A DNA stretch of 6,420 nucleotides. It comes from Massilia sp. (GTDB lineage: Bacteria > Pseudomonadota > Gammaproteobacteria > Burkholderiales > Burkholderiaceae_D). This document shows, piece after piece, positions 1-5,667 of this stretch. The stretch is from the NCBI GenBank assembly GCA_003520365.1, contig DOUW01000446.1, forward strand, positions 1 through 6,420, in the 5' to 3' direction. Position 1 is the first letter of the stretch, and each line of letters opens with the position of its first letter. Position numbers and translations under genes: made by a program. The notes beneath the pieces were generated by a model that was not told the origin of the DNA, did no database searches, and worked only from the letters and a program-made list of their open reading frames with translations.

Positions 1-228
1 GACGTCGACCGCCAGGTCGCCCAGCAGGCGCGCCAGTTCGGCGGCCGCTTCGGGCGTGCCGACGACAGCGCGCGCCGGCCGATATTGTCGGCACTGCGCG
101 GCCAGCTCGGCCACGCGGCTGTGCGCGCTCAGCGCATAGACTTCGTACTTGTCGGGGTGACGCGCGAGCACGTCGAGGGTAGAGACGCCGATCGAGCCGG
201 TGGCGCCCAGGATGGTGATGCGTTGCAT
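1..228 (-). CDS. dxr: 1-deoxy-D-xylulose 5-phosphate reductoisomerase (DXR/IspC), N-terminal 76 residues, cut by window edge
   Basis: DXR is the cytosolic NADPH-dependent enzyme that converts 1-deoxy-D-xylulose 5-phosphate to 2-C-methyl-D-erythritol 4-phosphate, the committed step of the MEP isoprenoid pathway. The translation opens [20 protein letters not shown]. The GATGSIG at residues 8-14 is the dinucleotide-binding glycine loop of the family and starts at the expected distance from the N-terminus. The frame stays open to base 1, so only about a fifth of the usual ~390-400 residues is present; the metal and substrate sites lie outside. The start at 228 is supported by a GGAG (235-238) six bases upstream and by agreement with family N-termini. 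It begins 18 bp after the cdsA stop, so it is almost certainly co-transcribed with uppS and cdsA. Its product chemistry eventually supplies the isoprenyl diphosphates that UppS elongates. Confidence 0.95.
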   Translation of the reverse strand, partial: MQRITILGATGSIGVSTLDVLARHPDKYEVYALSAHSRVAELAAQCRQYRPARAVVGTPEAAAELARLLGDLAVDV

Positions 229-246
229 GTGAAACTCCGTGTGAAC

Positions 247-1077
247 CTACAGCCAGGCGCCGATCAGCGCCGCCAGCGGCAGCACCGGCACCAGGGCGTC
301 GATGCGGTCGAGCACGCCGCCGTGGCCGGGCAGGAGGTTGCTGCTGTCCTTCATGCCGGCGCGGCGCTTGAGCTGGGATTCGAAGAGGTCGCCGACGACG
401 CTGGCGGCGACGATCAGGACCAGGATGGCGTAGGTGGCGGCCCAGCCGAGGCTGGCCTGGACGCGCACCGGGAAGGTATTCGCCAGGGCCTGGCCGCCGA
501 ACGCGATGACCAGGGTGGCGATGACCAGCACGGCGATGCCGCCGCCGATCGCGCCTTCCCAGGACTTGCCCGGCGAAATCGACGGCGCGAGTTTACGCTT
601 GCCGAAAGCCTTGCCGGAGAAGTAGGCGAAGATGTCGGCGGCCCAGACGATGGCCATCACCGACAGCAGGTAGAGCGGCGAATACGCGTACAGCGCGACG
701 ATCGCCGCGAAGCAGCCGACCAGCGACACCGCGTAGACCACGCTGAGCAGGGTGTTGGCGGTGGAGTCGAGCGGCGGCAGGCCGATCTTCAGCGACGGCG
801 CGAAACGCAGGGCCCACAGCAGCAGCGAGATGGCAAACCAGAAGACCGGGTTGCCGGCGTTCGGGCCGAAGAAGGCCCAGGCAAAGGCGGCGGTCCAGAA
901 GGCCGCGACGACCGGCGCCTTGCTGGAGGTCGGGTTGAACAGGCGGAAGCATTCCCAGATCGCGGCGCCGAAGAAGACGGTCGCCACCACCGCGAAGGCC
1001 GTGAAATTGTTGGAATACAGAACCGGCAGCAGGACTGCCAGCAGCACGAGCGCGGTGATGATCCGGGTTTTCAGCAT
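247..1077 (-). CDS. cdsA: Phosphatidate cytidylyltransferase (CDP-diglyceride synthase)
   Basis: CdsA is an inner-membrane enzyme that makes CDP-diacylglycerol from phosphatidic acid and CTP, the branch point of phospholipid synthesis. The 276-residue product is very hydrophobic, with several probable membrane segments from residue 4 to about 228, which is typical of the family. The C-terminal family signature is intact: SQLKRRAGMKD (234-244), then LLPGHGG (248-254) and LDRID (256-260). These hold the conserved Lys/Arg, Asp and His residues. A second conserved block, DIFAYFSGKAFGK (148-160) and SPGKSWEG (168-175), is also present. The ATG at 1075-1077 shares its first base with the TGA of uppS (TGATG). 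No purine-rich ribosome binding site precedes it, so translation probably depends on ribosomes finishing uppS. dxr follows after 18 bp. Length and motifs indicate an intact gene. Confidence 0.97.
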   Translation of the reverse strand: MLKTRIITALVLLAVLLPVLYSNNFTAFAVVATVFFGAAIWECFRLFNPTSSKAPVVAAFWTAAFAWAFFGPNAGNPVFWFAISLLLWALRFAPSLKIGLPPLDSTANTLLSVVYAVSLVGCFAAIVALYAYSPLYLLSVMAIVWAADIFAYFSGKAFGKRKLAPSISPGKSWEGAIGGGIAVLVIATLVIAFGGQALANTFPVRVQASLGWAATYAILVLIVAASVVGDLFESQLKRRAGMKDSSNLLPGHGGVLDRIDALVPVLPLAALIGAWL

Positions 1078-1826
1078 CAGGTATTGTTTGCCACTTGTTC
1101 GCCGGTGCGGCCGAAACGGCGCTCGCGGCCTTGGTAAGACGCGATCGCCGCGTCCAGGGATTCGGCCGAGAAATCCGGCCAGTAGGTATCGGTAAAGTAC
1201 AGCTCGGAATAGGCCAGCTGCCAGAGCAGGAAGTTCGAGATGCGCTCTTCGCCGCCGGTGCGGATGAACAGGTCGGGTTCCGGCGCATAGGCCATCGCCA
1301 GGTGCGGCGCCAGCATCTCTTCCGTGTACTCGGTGACGCCGGGGTTGGCGGCGACCATCTTGCTGGTGGCCTGCATGATGTCCCAGCGGCCGCCGTAGTT
1401 GGCGCAGACGGTGACGGTGAGGCGGGTATTGCCGGCGGTCTTGCGCTCGGCGTTGGCGATCATTTCCTGCAGCTTGGGGTCGAAGCGCGACAGGTCGCCC
1501 ACGACTTTCAGGCGGATGTCGTTGGCGTGCATCTTCGACACTTCGCGCTCGAGCGCGGTGACGAACAGGCGCATCAGCAGCGAGACTTCCTCGGCCGGAC
1601 GGCGCCAGTTTTCCGAGGAAAACGCGAACAGCGTCAGGTACTCGACGCCGCGCAGCACGCAGGCCTCGACGACGCCGCGCACGGCCTCGACGCCCTTTAC
1701 ATGCCCCGCCACGCGCGGCAGCAGGCGCTTGGTCGCCCAGCGGCCATTGCCGTCCATGATGATCGCGATATGACGCGGGACGGGCAGCACATCGGGTACT
1801 GCAGTCGTCGAACTCTTGAAGATCAT
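1077..1826 (-). CDS. uppS: Undecaprenyl diphosphate synthase (cis-prenyltransferase)
   Basis: UppS condenses farnesyl diphosphate with isopentenyl diphosphate units to give C55 undecaprenyl diphosphate, the precursor of the lipid carrier for peptidoglycan and O-antigen. The 249-residue protein shows all family blocks: [13 protein letters not shown] (19-31, catalytic Asp25), GHVKG (41-45), FAFSSENW (67-74), NYGGRWDI (143-150), and [15 protein letters not shown] (185-199) continuing to ELYF (208-211). R189, R195, S197 and E208 match residues that bind substrate and Mg in the E. coli enzyme. The frame is open upstream to 2183, but that part overlaps frr out of frame and resembles no protein. The ATG at 1824-1826 gives the normal family N-terminus, [13 protein letters not shown]. 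Only a weak GGA lies upstream, close to the ATG. The gene follows an intrinsic terminator after frr, so it probably needs its own promoter or read-through. cdsA overlaps its stop by one base. Confidence 0.96.
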   Translation of the reverse strand: MIFKSSTTAVPDVLPVPRHIAIIMDGNGRWATKRLLPRVAGHVKGVEAVRGVVEACVLRGVEYLTLFAFSSENWRRPAEEVSLLMRLFVTALEREVSKMHANDIRLKVVGDLSRFDPKLQEMIANAERKTAGNTRLTVTVCANYGGRWDIMQATSKMVAANPGVTEYTEEMLAPHLAMAYAPEPDLFIRTGGEERISNFLLWQLAYSELYFTDTYWPDFSAESLDAAIASYQGRERRFGRTGEQVANNT

Positions 1827-1868
1827 AAATCCATTGCCATGACGGTGATACCAGAAATAAAGCGAAGC

Positions 1869-1903
1869 GCCCGGCCGCGAATCAGGAATCGGAACGGCCG
1901 GGC
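1869..1903. repeat. Perfect 9-bp inverted repeat (17-nt loop) between frr and uppS
   Basis: GCCCGGCCG (1869-1877) and CGGCCGGGC (1895-1903) are perfect complements separated by 17 bases. The arm CGGCCGGGC recurs exactly at 1927-1935 inside the adjacent terminator. In the minus-strand transcript this hairpin lies downstream of that terminator, in the putative uppS leader. It has no following U-run on that strand, so I do not call it a terminator. It could be a second stabilising hairpin or a duplicated arm of the first. Confidence 0.7.
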
Positions 1904-1920
1904 GGGAGCCTGGTCGGGCG

Positions 1921-1954
1921 AAAAAACGGCCGGGCGACAGCCGGGCCGGCTTTT
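1921..1954 (-). terminator. Intrinsic terminator after frr
   Basis: Read on the minus strand, CGGCCCGGC (1948-1940), loop TGTC and GCCCGGCCG (1935-1927) form a nine-pair stem with one internal C-C mismatch, followed directly by six T (1926-1921). Four A before the stem could extend pairing with the T-run. It lies about 19 bp after the frr stop, so it should end the pyrH-frr transcript at least partly, and uppS would then need its own promoter. The plus side also ends in TTTT (1951-1954), but there is no plus-strand gene here to terminate. Confidence 0.85.
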
Positions 1955-1972
1955 GCGTCCGACCGCCCGCGC

Positions 1973-2533
1973 TTAAACAGTCAGGACTTCCTTTTCCTTC
2001 TCGGCGACCAGCTTGTCGATGTCGGCGACAAACTTGTCGGTCAGCTTCTGGATTTCGTCCGAGGCGCGGCGCTCGTCGTCTTCCGACGCGGTCTTGTCCT
2101 TCACCATCTTCTTGAGCTGCTCGTTGGCGTCGCGGCGGATATTGCGCACGGCAATCTTCGCGTCCTCGGCTTCCGATTTGCACAGCTTGACCATTTCCTT
2201 GCGGCGCTCTTCGGTCAGCGGCGGGGTCGGCACACGGACCATGTCGCCCATCGTCGACGGGTTCAGGCCGAGGTCGGCGTCGCGGATCGCCTTTTCGATC
2301 GTGCTCAGCATCTTCTTCTCGTACGGCGTGACACCGATGGTGCGCGCGTCGATCAGGTTCAGGTTGGCCACGCCGCTCAGCGGGGTCGGCGAACCGTAGT
2401 AGTCGACCATCACGTGGTCGAGGATGCCGGTGTGGGCGCGGCCGGTGCGGACCTTGGCCAGGTCGGCCCTCAGGGTCTCGATCGACTTGGTCATGCGCTC
2501 TTGCGCGCTTTTCTTCACGTCAGCTAAGGACAT
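1973..2533 (-). CDS. frr: Ribosome recycling factor (RRF)
   Basis: RRF, with EF-G and GTP, splits the post-termination ribosome so the subunits can be reused. The 186-residue protein has the usual family length (185 in E. coli). It shows the three-helix-bundle domain I (about 1-30 and 105-185), interrupted by the beta/alpha/beta domain II (about 31-104). Recognisable blocks are [13 protein letters not shown] (27-39), the conserved [15 protein letters not shown] (102-116), and VRNIRRDAN (129-137), whose arginines contact 23S rRNA in the family. The start ATG (2531-2533) has a strong AGGAG (ctcct at 2540-2544) with six bases between GGAG and ATG. It lies 35 bp after pyrH, so the two should form one transcript, and it is followed by an intrinsic terminator. 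Nothing is missing. Confidence 0.98.
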   Translation of the reverse strand: MSLADVKKSAQERMTKSIETLRADLAKVRTGRAHTGILDHVMVDYYGSPTPLSGVANLNLIDARTIGVTPYEKKMLSTIEKAIRDADLGLNPSTMGDMVRVPTPPLTEERRKEMVKLCKSEAEDAKIAVRNIRRDANEQLKKMVKDKTASEDDERRASDEIQKLTDKFVADIDKLVAEKEKEVLTV

Positions 2534-2568
2534 GCTGCTCTCCTGTTATTCAGTATTTCAGAGTTAAA

Positions 2569-3285
2569 TCAAACGTGTACCAGTGTACCTTCGTCTTCGC
2601 CCATGATCACGCGCTTGAGCGCGCCCGGCTTGACGATGGAAAACACCTTGATCGGCAGCTTCTGGTCGCGGCACAGGGCGAACGCGGTCGCGTCCATCAC
2701 CTGCAGGTGCTTGGCGATGGCTTCGTCGAACGAGATCGACTCGTAGCGCGTCGCATGCGGATCCTTCTTCGGATCGGCAGTATATACGCCATCGACCTTG
2801 GTTGCCTTCAAAACAATCTCGGCCGAGATTTCCGAGCCGCGCAGCGCGGCCGCGGTATCGGTGGTGAAGAAGGGGTTGCCGGTGCCGGCGGCGAACACGA
2901 CGACCTTGCCCTCTTCCAGGTATTGCAGCGCCTTCGGGCGCACGTAGGGCTCGACCACCTGCTCGATGCCGATGGCCGACATCACGCGCGCGGTGATGCC
3001 GACGTGGCGCATGGCGTCGGCCAGCGCCAGGGCGTTCATGACGGTGGCCAGCATGCCCATGTAGTCGGCGGTGGCGCGGTCCATGCCCTGGGCGCCGGGA
3101 GCGACGCCGCGGAAGATGTTGCCGCCGCCAATCACGACTGCCAGCTCGACGCCCAGCTTCGCCACTTCCGCCACGTCGGCCACCATGCGATCGATGGTGG
3201 CGCGGTTGATCCCGAACGGATCGTCGCCCATCAGCGCTTCGCCAGACAGTTTAAGGAGGACTCGTTGGTAGGCTGGTTTTGTCAT
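2569..3285 (-). CDS. pyrH: UMP kinase (uridylate kinase)
   Basis: PyrH phosphorylates UMP to UDP with ATP, feeding UTP and CTP synthesis. The bacterial enzyme is a hexamer of the amino-acid-kinase fold, allosterically controlled by GTP and UTP in characterised homologues. The 238 residues are close to the E. coli length (241). Motifs seen are [11 protein letters not shown] (10-20, nucleotide-binding Lys12), [10 protein letters not shown] (51-60), [17 protein letters not shown] (68-84, Asp69 and Asp75 in the UMP region), [16 protein letters not shown] (134-149) and [16 protein letters not shown] (161-176, nucleotide site). The start at 3285 gives the normal N-terminus [23 protein letters not shown] (3297-3301) lies 11 bases upstream, a rather long spacing. 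The 412-bp gap to tsf and the tsf terminator imply a separate promoter, which I could not place convincingly. frr follows 35 bp downstream. Confidence 0.98.
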   Translation of the reverse strand: MTKPAYQRVLLKLSGEALMGDDPFGINRATIDRMVADVAEVAKLGVELAVVIGGGNIFRGVAPGAQGMDRATADYMGMLATVMNALALADAMRHVGITARVMSAIGIEQVVEPYVRPKALQYLEEGKVVVFAAGTGNPFFTTDTAAALRGSEISAEIVLKATKVDGVYTADPKKDPHATRYESISFDEAIAKHLQVMDATAFALCRDQKLPIKVFSIVKPGALKRVIMGEDEGTLVHV

Positions 3286-3352
3286 GATGAAGCGGGCTCC
3301 TGTTGTGTTGATTCGAATTCGGTTCCGGCCGCCGGCGCGTGGCTGACGGCCT

Positions 3353-3373
3353 CATCTGTGAAATGTACAGATG
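3353..3373 (-). promoter_or_regulatory. Dyad in the pyrH upstream region
   Basis: CATCTGT (3353-3359) and ACAGATG (3367-3373) are perfect inverted repeats with a 7-bp AT-rich centre. The dyad sits 68 bp upstream of the pyrH start. It could be a repressor or activator operator, or a hairpin in the pyrH leader RNA. No U-run follows, so it is not a terminator. The role is unknown; only the symmetry is seen. Confidence 0.45.
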
Positions 3374-3400
3374 GCGGCGAAACGGGCGCGCACGCACGCC

Positions 3401-3431
3401 CCGTAGGGTGGGCACCCCGTGCCCACGCGAA
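3401..3431 (+). repeat. Palindromic REP-like repeat, copy 1 of an inverted pair
   Basis: The 31-bp unit begins CCGTAGGGTGGGCAC and ends GTGCCCACGCGAA. Its core GTGGGCAC-CCC-GTGCCCAC is a perfect 8-bp stem with a 3-base loop. The whole unit is the reverse complement of 3549-3579 with a single mismatch, in the loop. From memory, similar GTAGGGTGGGCAC palindromes occur dispersed in many proteobacterial genomes, so this is probably a REP-type element; copy number cannot be judged from this window. Confidence 0.8.
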
Positions 3432-3548
3432 CGTCGGCACGATGTTGGCAACACAATGGTCGGCGATGCAGGCGTTATCGCAACGCCTCGGGAAATATTC
3501 CCGTAACGCATGCTCTACACCATGAACCGGCGTCCCTTATCGCATCGT

Positions 3549-3579
3549 TTCGCGTGGGCACGGAGTGCCCACCCTACGG
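3549..3579 (-). repeat. Palindromic REP-like repeat, copy 2, inverted
   Basis: This is the reverse complement of the unit at 3401-3431 with 30 of 31 positions matching. Its own core GTGGGCAC-GGA-GTGCCCAC again pairs perfectly, so the loop is the only part that varies. The two copies lie head to head around a 117-bp spacer, the arrangement called a BIME when made of REP sequences. No transposase or RAYT gene is in the window, and no target-site duplication is obvious at the outer ends. Confidence 0.8.
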
Positions 3580-3666
3580 GAGGCGATCCGGACCGCGTCG
3601 CGCGTACCGTGCGGGACATGTCGCGCCCCACCCCACGATCACCCGGCCGCGATAAACGGCCAGGTT

Positions 3667-3693
3667 AAAAAAACGGGCCTTGCGGCCCGCTTT
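3667..3693 (-). terminator. Intrinsic terminator after tsf
   Basis: On the minus strand, CGGGCC (3689-3684), the GNRA-type tetraloop GCAA and GGCCCG (3679-3674) are followed by seven T (3673-3667). It starts only a few bases after the tsf stop, so it should end the rpsB-tsf transcript and isolate pyrH. Stem, tetraloop and T-run are textbook. Confidence 0.93.
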
Positions 3694-3697
3694 CGTA

Positions 3698-4606
3698 TTA
3701 CTGCTTGTTGGCAGCCATCTGGGCCGCGACTTCTGCTGCGAAGTCGTCGACCTTCTTCTCGATGCCCTCGCCCACGACGTACATCGTGAACGCCTTGATG
3801 GTGGTGTTGGCGGCCTTCAGCATCTGCTCGATCGACTGCTTGTCGTTCTTCACGAATGCCTGGTTCAGCAGCGACACTTCCTTCAGGTACTTCTGAACCG
3901 AGCCTTCCAGGCGCTTGGCCAGGATTTCCGGCGACTGGGCCGGCTTGCCTTCGGCGGCGGCCTTCTCGGCGTCTTCCTTGGCCTTCAGTTCGGCGACCGA
4001 ACGCTCTTTCTCGATCAGTTCAGCAGGAACTTGCTCAGCCGACAGGGCGACCGGCTTCATCGCGGCGATGTGCATTGCCACGTCCTTGCCGACTTGCTCG
4101 TCCGCGCCTTCGTACTCGACCATGACGCCGATACGGGTGCCGTGCAGGTAGGAAGCCAGCTTGCCGGTGGTTTCGAAACGCTGGAAGCGGCGCACGGTCA
4201 TATTTTCACCGATTTTGCCGATCAGTGCCGTACGCACGTCGTCGAAGGTCTTGCCGTCGGCCGGCAGGGCTGCCAGGGCGGCGACGTCGGCCGGGTTGTT
4301 CTCGGCGACCAGCTTGGCTGCCAGGTTGGCCATGGCCAGGAAGTCGTCGTTCTTGGCGACGAAGTCGGTTTCGCTGTTGATTTCGACCAGCGCGCCGACG
4401 TTGCCGGCGATGTAGGTTGCCACCACGCCTTCGGCGGTGACGCGCGAGGATGCCTTCGATGCCTTGCCGCCCAGCTTGACGCGCAGGATCTCTTCGGCAC
4501 GTGCCATGTCGCCGTCGGCTTCGGTCAGTGCCTTCTTGCATTCCATCATCGGTGCGTCGGTTTTCGCGCGCAGTTCGCCGACCATCGCTGCAGTAATCGC
4601 TGCCAT
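3698..4606 (-). CDS. tsf: Translation elongation factor Ts (EF-Ts)
   Basis: EF-Ts is the cytosolic nucleotide-exchange factor that removes GDP from EF-Tu. The 302-residue protein is somewhat longer than E. coli EF-Ts (283). The N-terminal UBA-like domain (about 1-55) carries the family block [15 protein letters not shown] (13-27). The core has the diagnostic [11 protein letters not shown] (77-87); its Asp81-Phe82 corresponds to the pair that intrudes near the Mg site of EF-Tu. HIAAMKP (179-185) is the second conserved core block. A charged, Ala/Lys/Glu-rich stretch (about 195-222) and the C-terminal part, including [13 protein letters not shown] (251-263), follow. The ATG (4604-4606) has a strong AGGAG, with GGAG at 4614-4617 seven bases upstream. 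It lies 147 bp after rpsB, with a terminator-like hairpin in the gap, and is followed immediately by a clean terminator. Confidence 0.98.
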   Translation of the reverse strand: MAAITAAMVGELRAKTDAPMMECKKALTEADGDMARAEEILRVKLGGKASKASSRVTAEGVVATYIAGNVGALVEINSETDFVAKNDDFLAMANLAAKLVAENNPADVAALAALPADGKTFDDVRTALIGKIGENMTVRRFQRFETTGKLASYLHGTRIGVMVEYEGADEQVGKDVAMHIAAMKPVALSAEQVPAELIEKERSVAELKAKEDAEKAAAEGKPAQSPEILAKRLEGSVQKYLKEVSLLNQAFVKNDKQSIEQMLKAANTTIKAFTMYVVGEGIEKKVDDFAAEVAAQMAANKQ

Positions 4607-4633
4607 GTGTATTCTCCTAAATGTGATTCCTAA
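4605..4633 (-). promoter_or_regulatory. tsf ribosome binding site with an adjacent near-copy
   Basis: The functional site is the TTAGGAGAATACACATG that leads into tsf. Directly upstream of it on the transcript, 4621-4633 repeats the same string with three bases lacking (TTAGGAATCACAT against TTAGGAGAATACACAT). The upstream copy keeps AGGA, but where the real start has ATG it reads ATT followed by TAG. It may be a small tandem duplication or a standby ribosome contact; no function is shown. Confidence 0.55.
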
Positions 4634-4636
4634 GAT

Positions 4637-4663
4637 GCGGCCGCCAAGGATCGTGGCGTCCGC
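4637..4663 (-). other. Hairpin in the tsf leader
   Basis: GCGG-C-CGCCA (4637-4646) can pair with TGGCG-T-CCGC (4654-4663), leaving a 7-base loop and one C/T mismatch. It lies between the rpsB/tsf terminator-like hairpin and the tsf ribosome binding site. No T-run follows. It could shape or protect the tsf leader if transcription passes or restarts upstream. Confidence 0.4.
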
Positions 4664-4683
4664 CCGGGGTATTCTTTTGCTTG

Positions 4684-4718
4684 AAAAAAGGGGTGCTCAG
4701 AACACCGGCACCCCTTTT
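4684..4718 (-). terminator. Terminator-like hairpin (possible attenuator) between rpsB and tsf
   Basis: On the minus strand, GGGGTGC (4714-4708), an 11-base loop and GCACCCC (4696-4690) are followed by six T (4689-4684). AAAA before the stem can add four A-U pairs. Position and strength fit an intrinsic terminator. Because tsf follows and I see no clear promoter for it between 4606 and 4684, the likely role is partial termination, lowering tsf relative to rpsB, or an mRNA processing/stability element. Confidence 0.8.
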
Positions 4719-4753
4719 GGAGCTGTAAGGCAGGCATGAAGCCCGCCTGGAAA

Positions 4754-5503
4754 TTACGCCTGCTCGGAGACTTCGACGAAGTCGTCGCCGCCGGCCTTGA
4801 CCATCTCAACGACTTCGTTGGTGGCGTTGGCGCGGCCTTCCAGGATCGCATCGGCGACGCCGCGTGCGTACAGGGTGATTGCCTTCGACGAGTCGTCGTT
4901 ACCCGGGATCACGTGGGTGACGCCTTCCGGCGAGTGGTTGGTATCGACCACGCCGATGACCGGGATGCCCAGCTTGCCGGCTTCGGTGATGGCGCCCTTG
5001 TGGTAGCCGACGTCGACGACGAAGATCGCGTCAGGGATGCCGCCCAGTTCCTTGATGCCGCCGATCGACTTCTGCAGCTTTTCCATTTCGCGCGAGAACA
5101 TCAGCGCTTCTTTCTTCGACAGCTTCTCGACTTCACCCGATTCGACTTGCGCTTCCATGTCCTTCAGGCGCTTGATCGAGGTCTTGATGGTCTTGAAGTT
5201 GGTCAGCATGCCGCCCAGCCAGCGCTGGTCGACGTAAGGCACGCCGGCGCGTTGCGCTTCGGCGGCGATGATGTCGCGGGCCTGGCGCTTGGTGCCAACC
5301 ATCAGGATGGTGCCGCGGTTGGCCGAGATCTGCTTGATGGTCTTCATCGCATCCTGGTACATCGCCATGGTTTTTTCCAGGTTGATGATGTGGATCTTGT
5401 TGCGATGACCGAAGATGAACGGTGCCATTTTCGGGTTCCAGAAACGGGTCTGGTGGCCGAAGTGGATACCGGCTTCCAGCATTTCGCGCATAGTAACGGA
5501 CAT
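4754..5503 (-). CDS. rpsB: 30S ribosomal protein S2
   Basis: S2 is a late-assembling small-subunit protein on the body/head side of the 30S, needed with S1 for initiation. The 249-residue product has the usual length (241 in E. coli) and all family blocks: [20 protein letters not shown] (5-24), [11 protein letters not shown] (35-45), [12 protein letters not shown] (94-105), PDAIFVVDV (157-165), and [14 protein letters not shown] (179-192) continuing through [11 protein letters not shown] (199-209). The coiled-coil hairpin about 106-150 is Lys/Glu rich, as usual. The ATG (5501-5503) has GGAG (5510-5513) six bases upstream. It is the first gene of the minus-strand cluster, preceded by a near-consensus promoter and a leader of about 130 nt. 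In E. coli S2 represses its own operon through the leader, so the same may occur here, but that is inference. Confidence 0.99.
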   Translation of the reverse strand: MSVTMREMLEAGIHFGHQTRFWNPKMAPFIFGHRNKIHIINLEKTMAMYQDAMKTIKQISANRGTILMVGTKRQARDIIAAEAQRAGVPYVDQRWLGGMLTNFKTIKTSIKRLKDMEAQVESGEVEKLSKKEALMFSREMEKLQKSIGGIKELGGIPDAIFVVDVGYHKGAITEAGKLGIPVIGVVDTNHSPEGVTHVIPGNDDSSKAITLYARGVADAILEGRANATNEVVEMVKAGGDDFVEVSEQA

Positions 5504-5632
5504 GTAATTCTCCAGGGTTAAATTCTTGAATACGACCAGTCACCTCGAGGGCACCCTTTGGCGGTCGCATTCGCGATTTGAATAAAAAAAATAGACTACT
5601 TTGACAACATTGCCGGACCGGAGCCCAAGCAA
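5504..5632 (-). promoter_or_regulatory. Structured 5' leader of rpsB, candidate S2 autoregulatory RNA
   Basis: From the predicted start near 5632 the leader opens with a hairpin: TTGC/GCAA around GGGC-TCCG-GTCC, spanning 5610-5632. A run of eight U (5591-5584) follows, with no GC stem in front of it, so it is not a terminator. A second stem, CGACC (5567-5563) with GGTCG (5537-5533), encloses smaller possible pairs. The GGAG of rpsB follows about 20 bases later. Two hairpins before the ribosome binding site suit the S2 feedback control known in gammaproteobacteria. I cannot confirm that the protein-binding motif is conserved. Confidence 0.5.
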
Positions 5633-5638
5633 CCCGAG

Positions 5639-5667
5639 ATTCTAGCGGGATTTGGCCTGTATTTCAA
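5639..5667 (-). promoter_or_regulatory. Sigma-70 promoter of rpsB-tsf
   Basis: On the minus strand TTGAAA (5667-5662) is followed after exactly 17 bases by TAGAAT (5644-5639), five matches of six in each box. The predicted start is about 5632. The bases between -10 and start (CTCGGG) are GC-rich, a feature of ppGpp/DksA-repressed ribosomal promoters, so stringent control is a reasonable inference. Confidence 0.85.

Larger units (their letters stand above)
3286..3697. other. Gene-free gap between tsf and pyrH (412 bp)
   Basis: No credible coding region lies here on either strand; the open frames present have no ribosome binding site and recognisable composition only of chance GC-rich frames. 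It contains, from the tsf side, the tsf terminator (3667-3693), a short hairpin GGCCG/CGGCC (3645-3661), an inverted pair of 31-bp palindromic repeats (3401-3431 and 3549-3579) around a 117-bp spacer, and a 7-bp dyad in the pyrH leader (3353-3373). The pyrH promoter must lie here if pyrH is not reached by read-through, but I find no convincing -35/-10 pair. Confidence 0.75.

Noticed and set aside
1827..2183. Upstream in-frame extension of uppS by 119 codons
   Set aside because: It runs through the frr-uppS gap and over frr in another frame, is Arg/Gly-rich in the manner of GC-rich shadow frames, and crosses a terminator. The ATG at 1826 gives the normal family N-terminus.
3254..3259. AGGAGG-like string on the plus strand within pyrH
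   Set aside because: It is antisense to pyrH coding sequence, and no supported plus-strand start follows.
3443..3453. TGTTG-G-CAACA palindrome in the repeat spacer
   Set aside because: Too short and with a one-base centre; expected by chance in a region of this length.
2575..3525. Long plus-strand open frame of 316 codons opposite pyrH
   Set aside because: It is His/Gly/Ala/Asp-rich and mirrors the codon pattern of pyrH on the other strand. No family resemblance and no ribosome binding site.
3680..4633. Long plus-strand open frame of 317 codons opposite tsf
   Set aside because: It is the antisense shadow of a well-identified tsf; low-complexity composition and no domain.
5584..5591. Eight-T tract as an intrinsic attenuator in the rpsB leader
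   Set aside because: No GC-rich hairpin directly precedes it on the transcript, so it lacks the terminator stem.
5601..5606. Perfect TTGACA (-35) on the plus strand
   Set aside because: No -10-like hexamer lies 16-18 bases downstream (the bases there are CCCAAG), and it falls within the rpsB leader.
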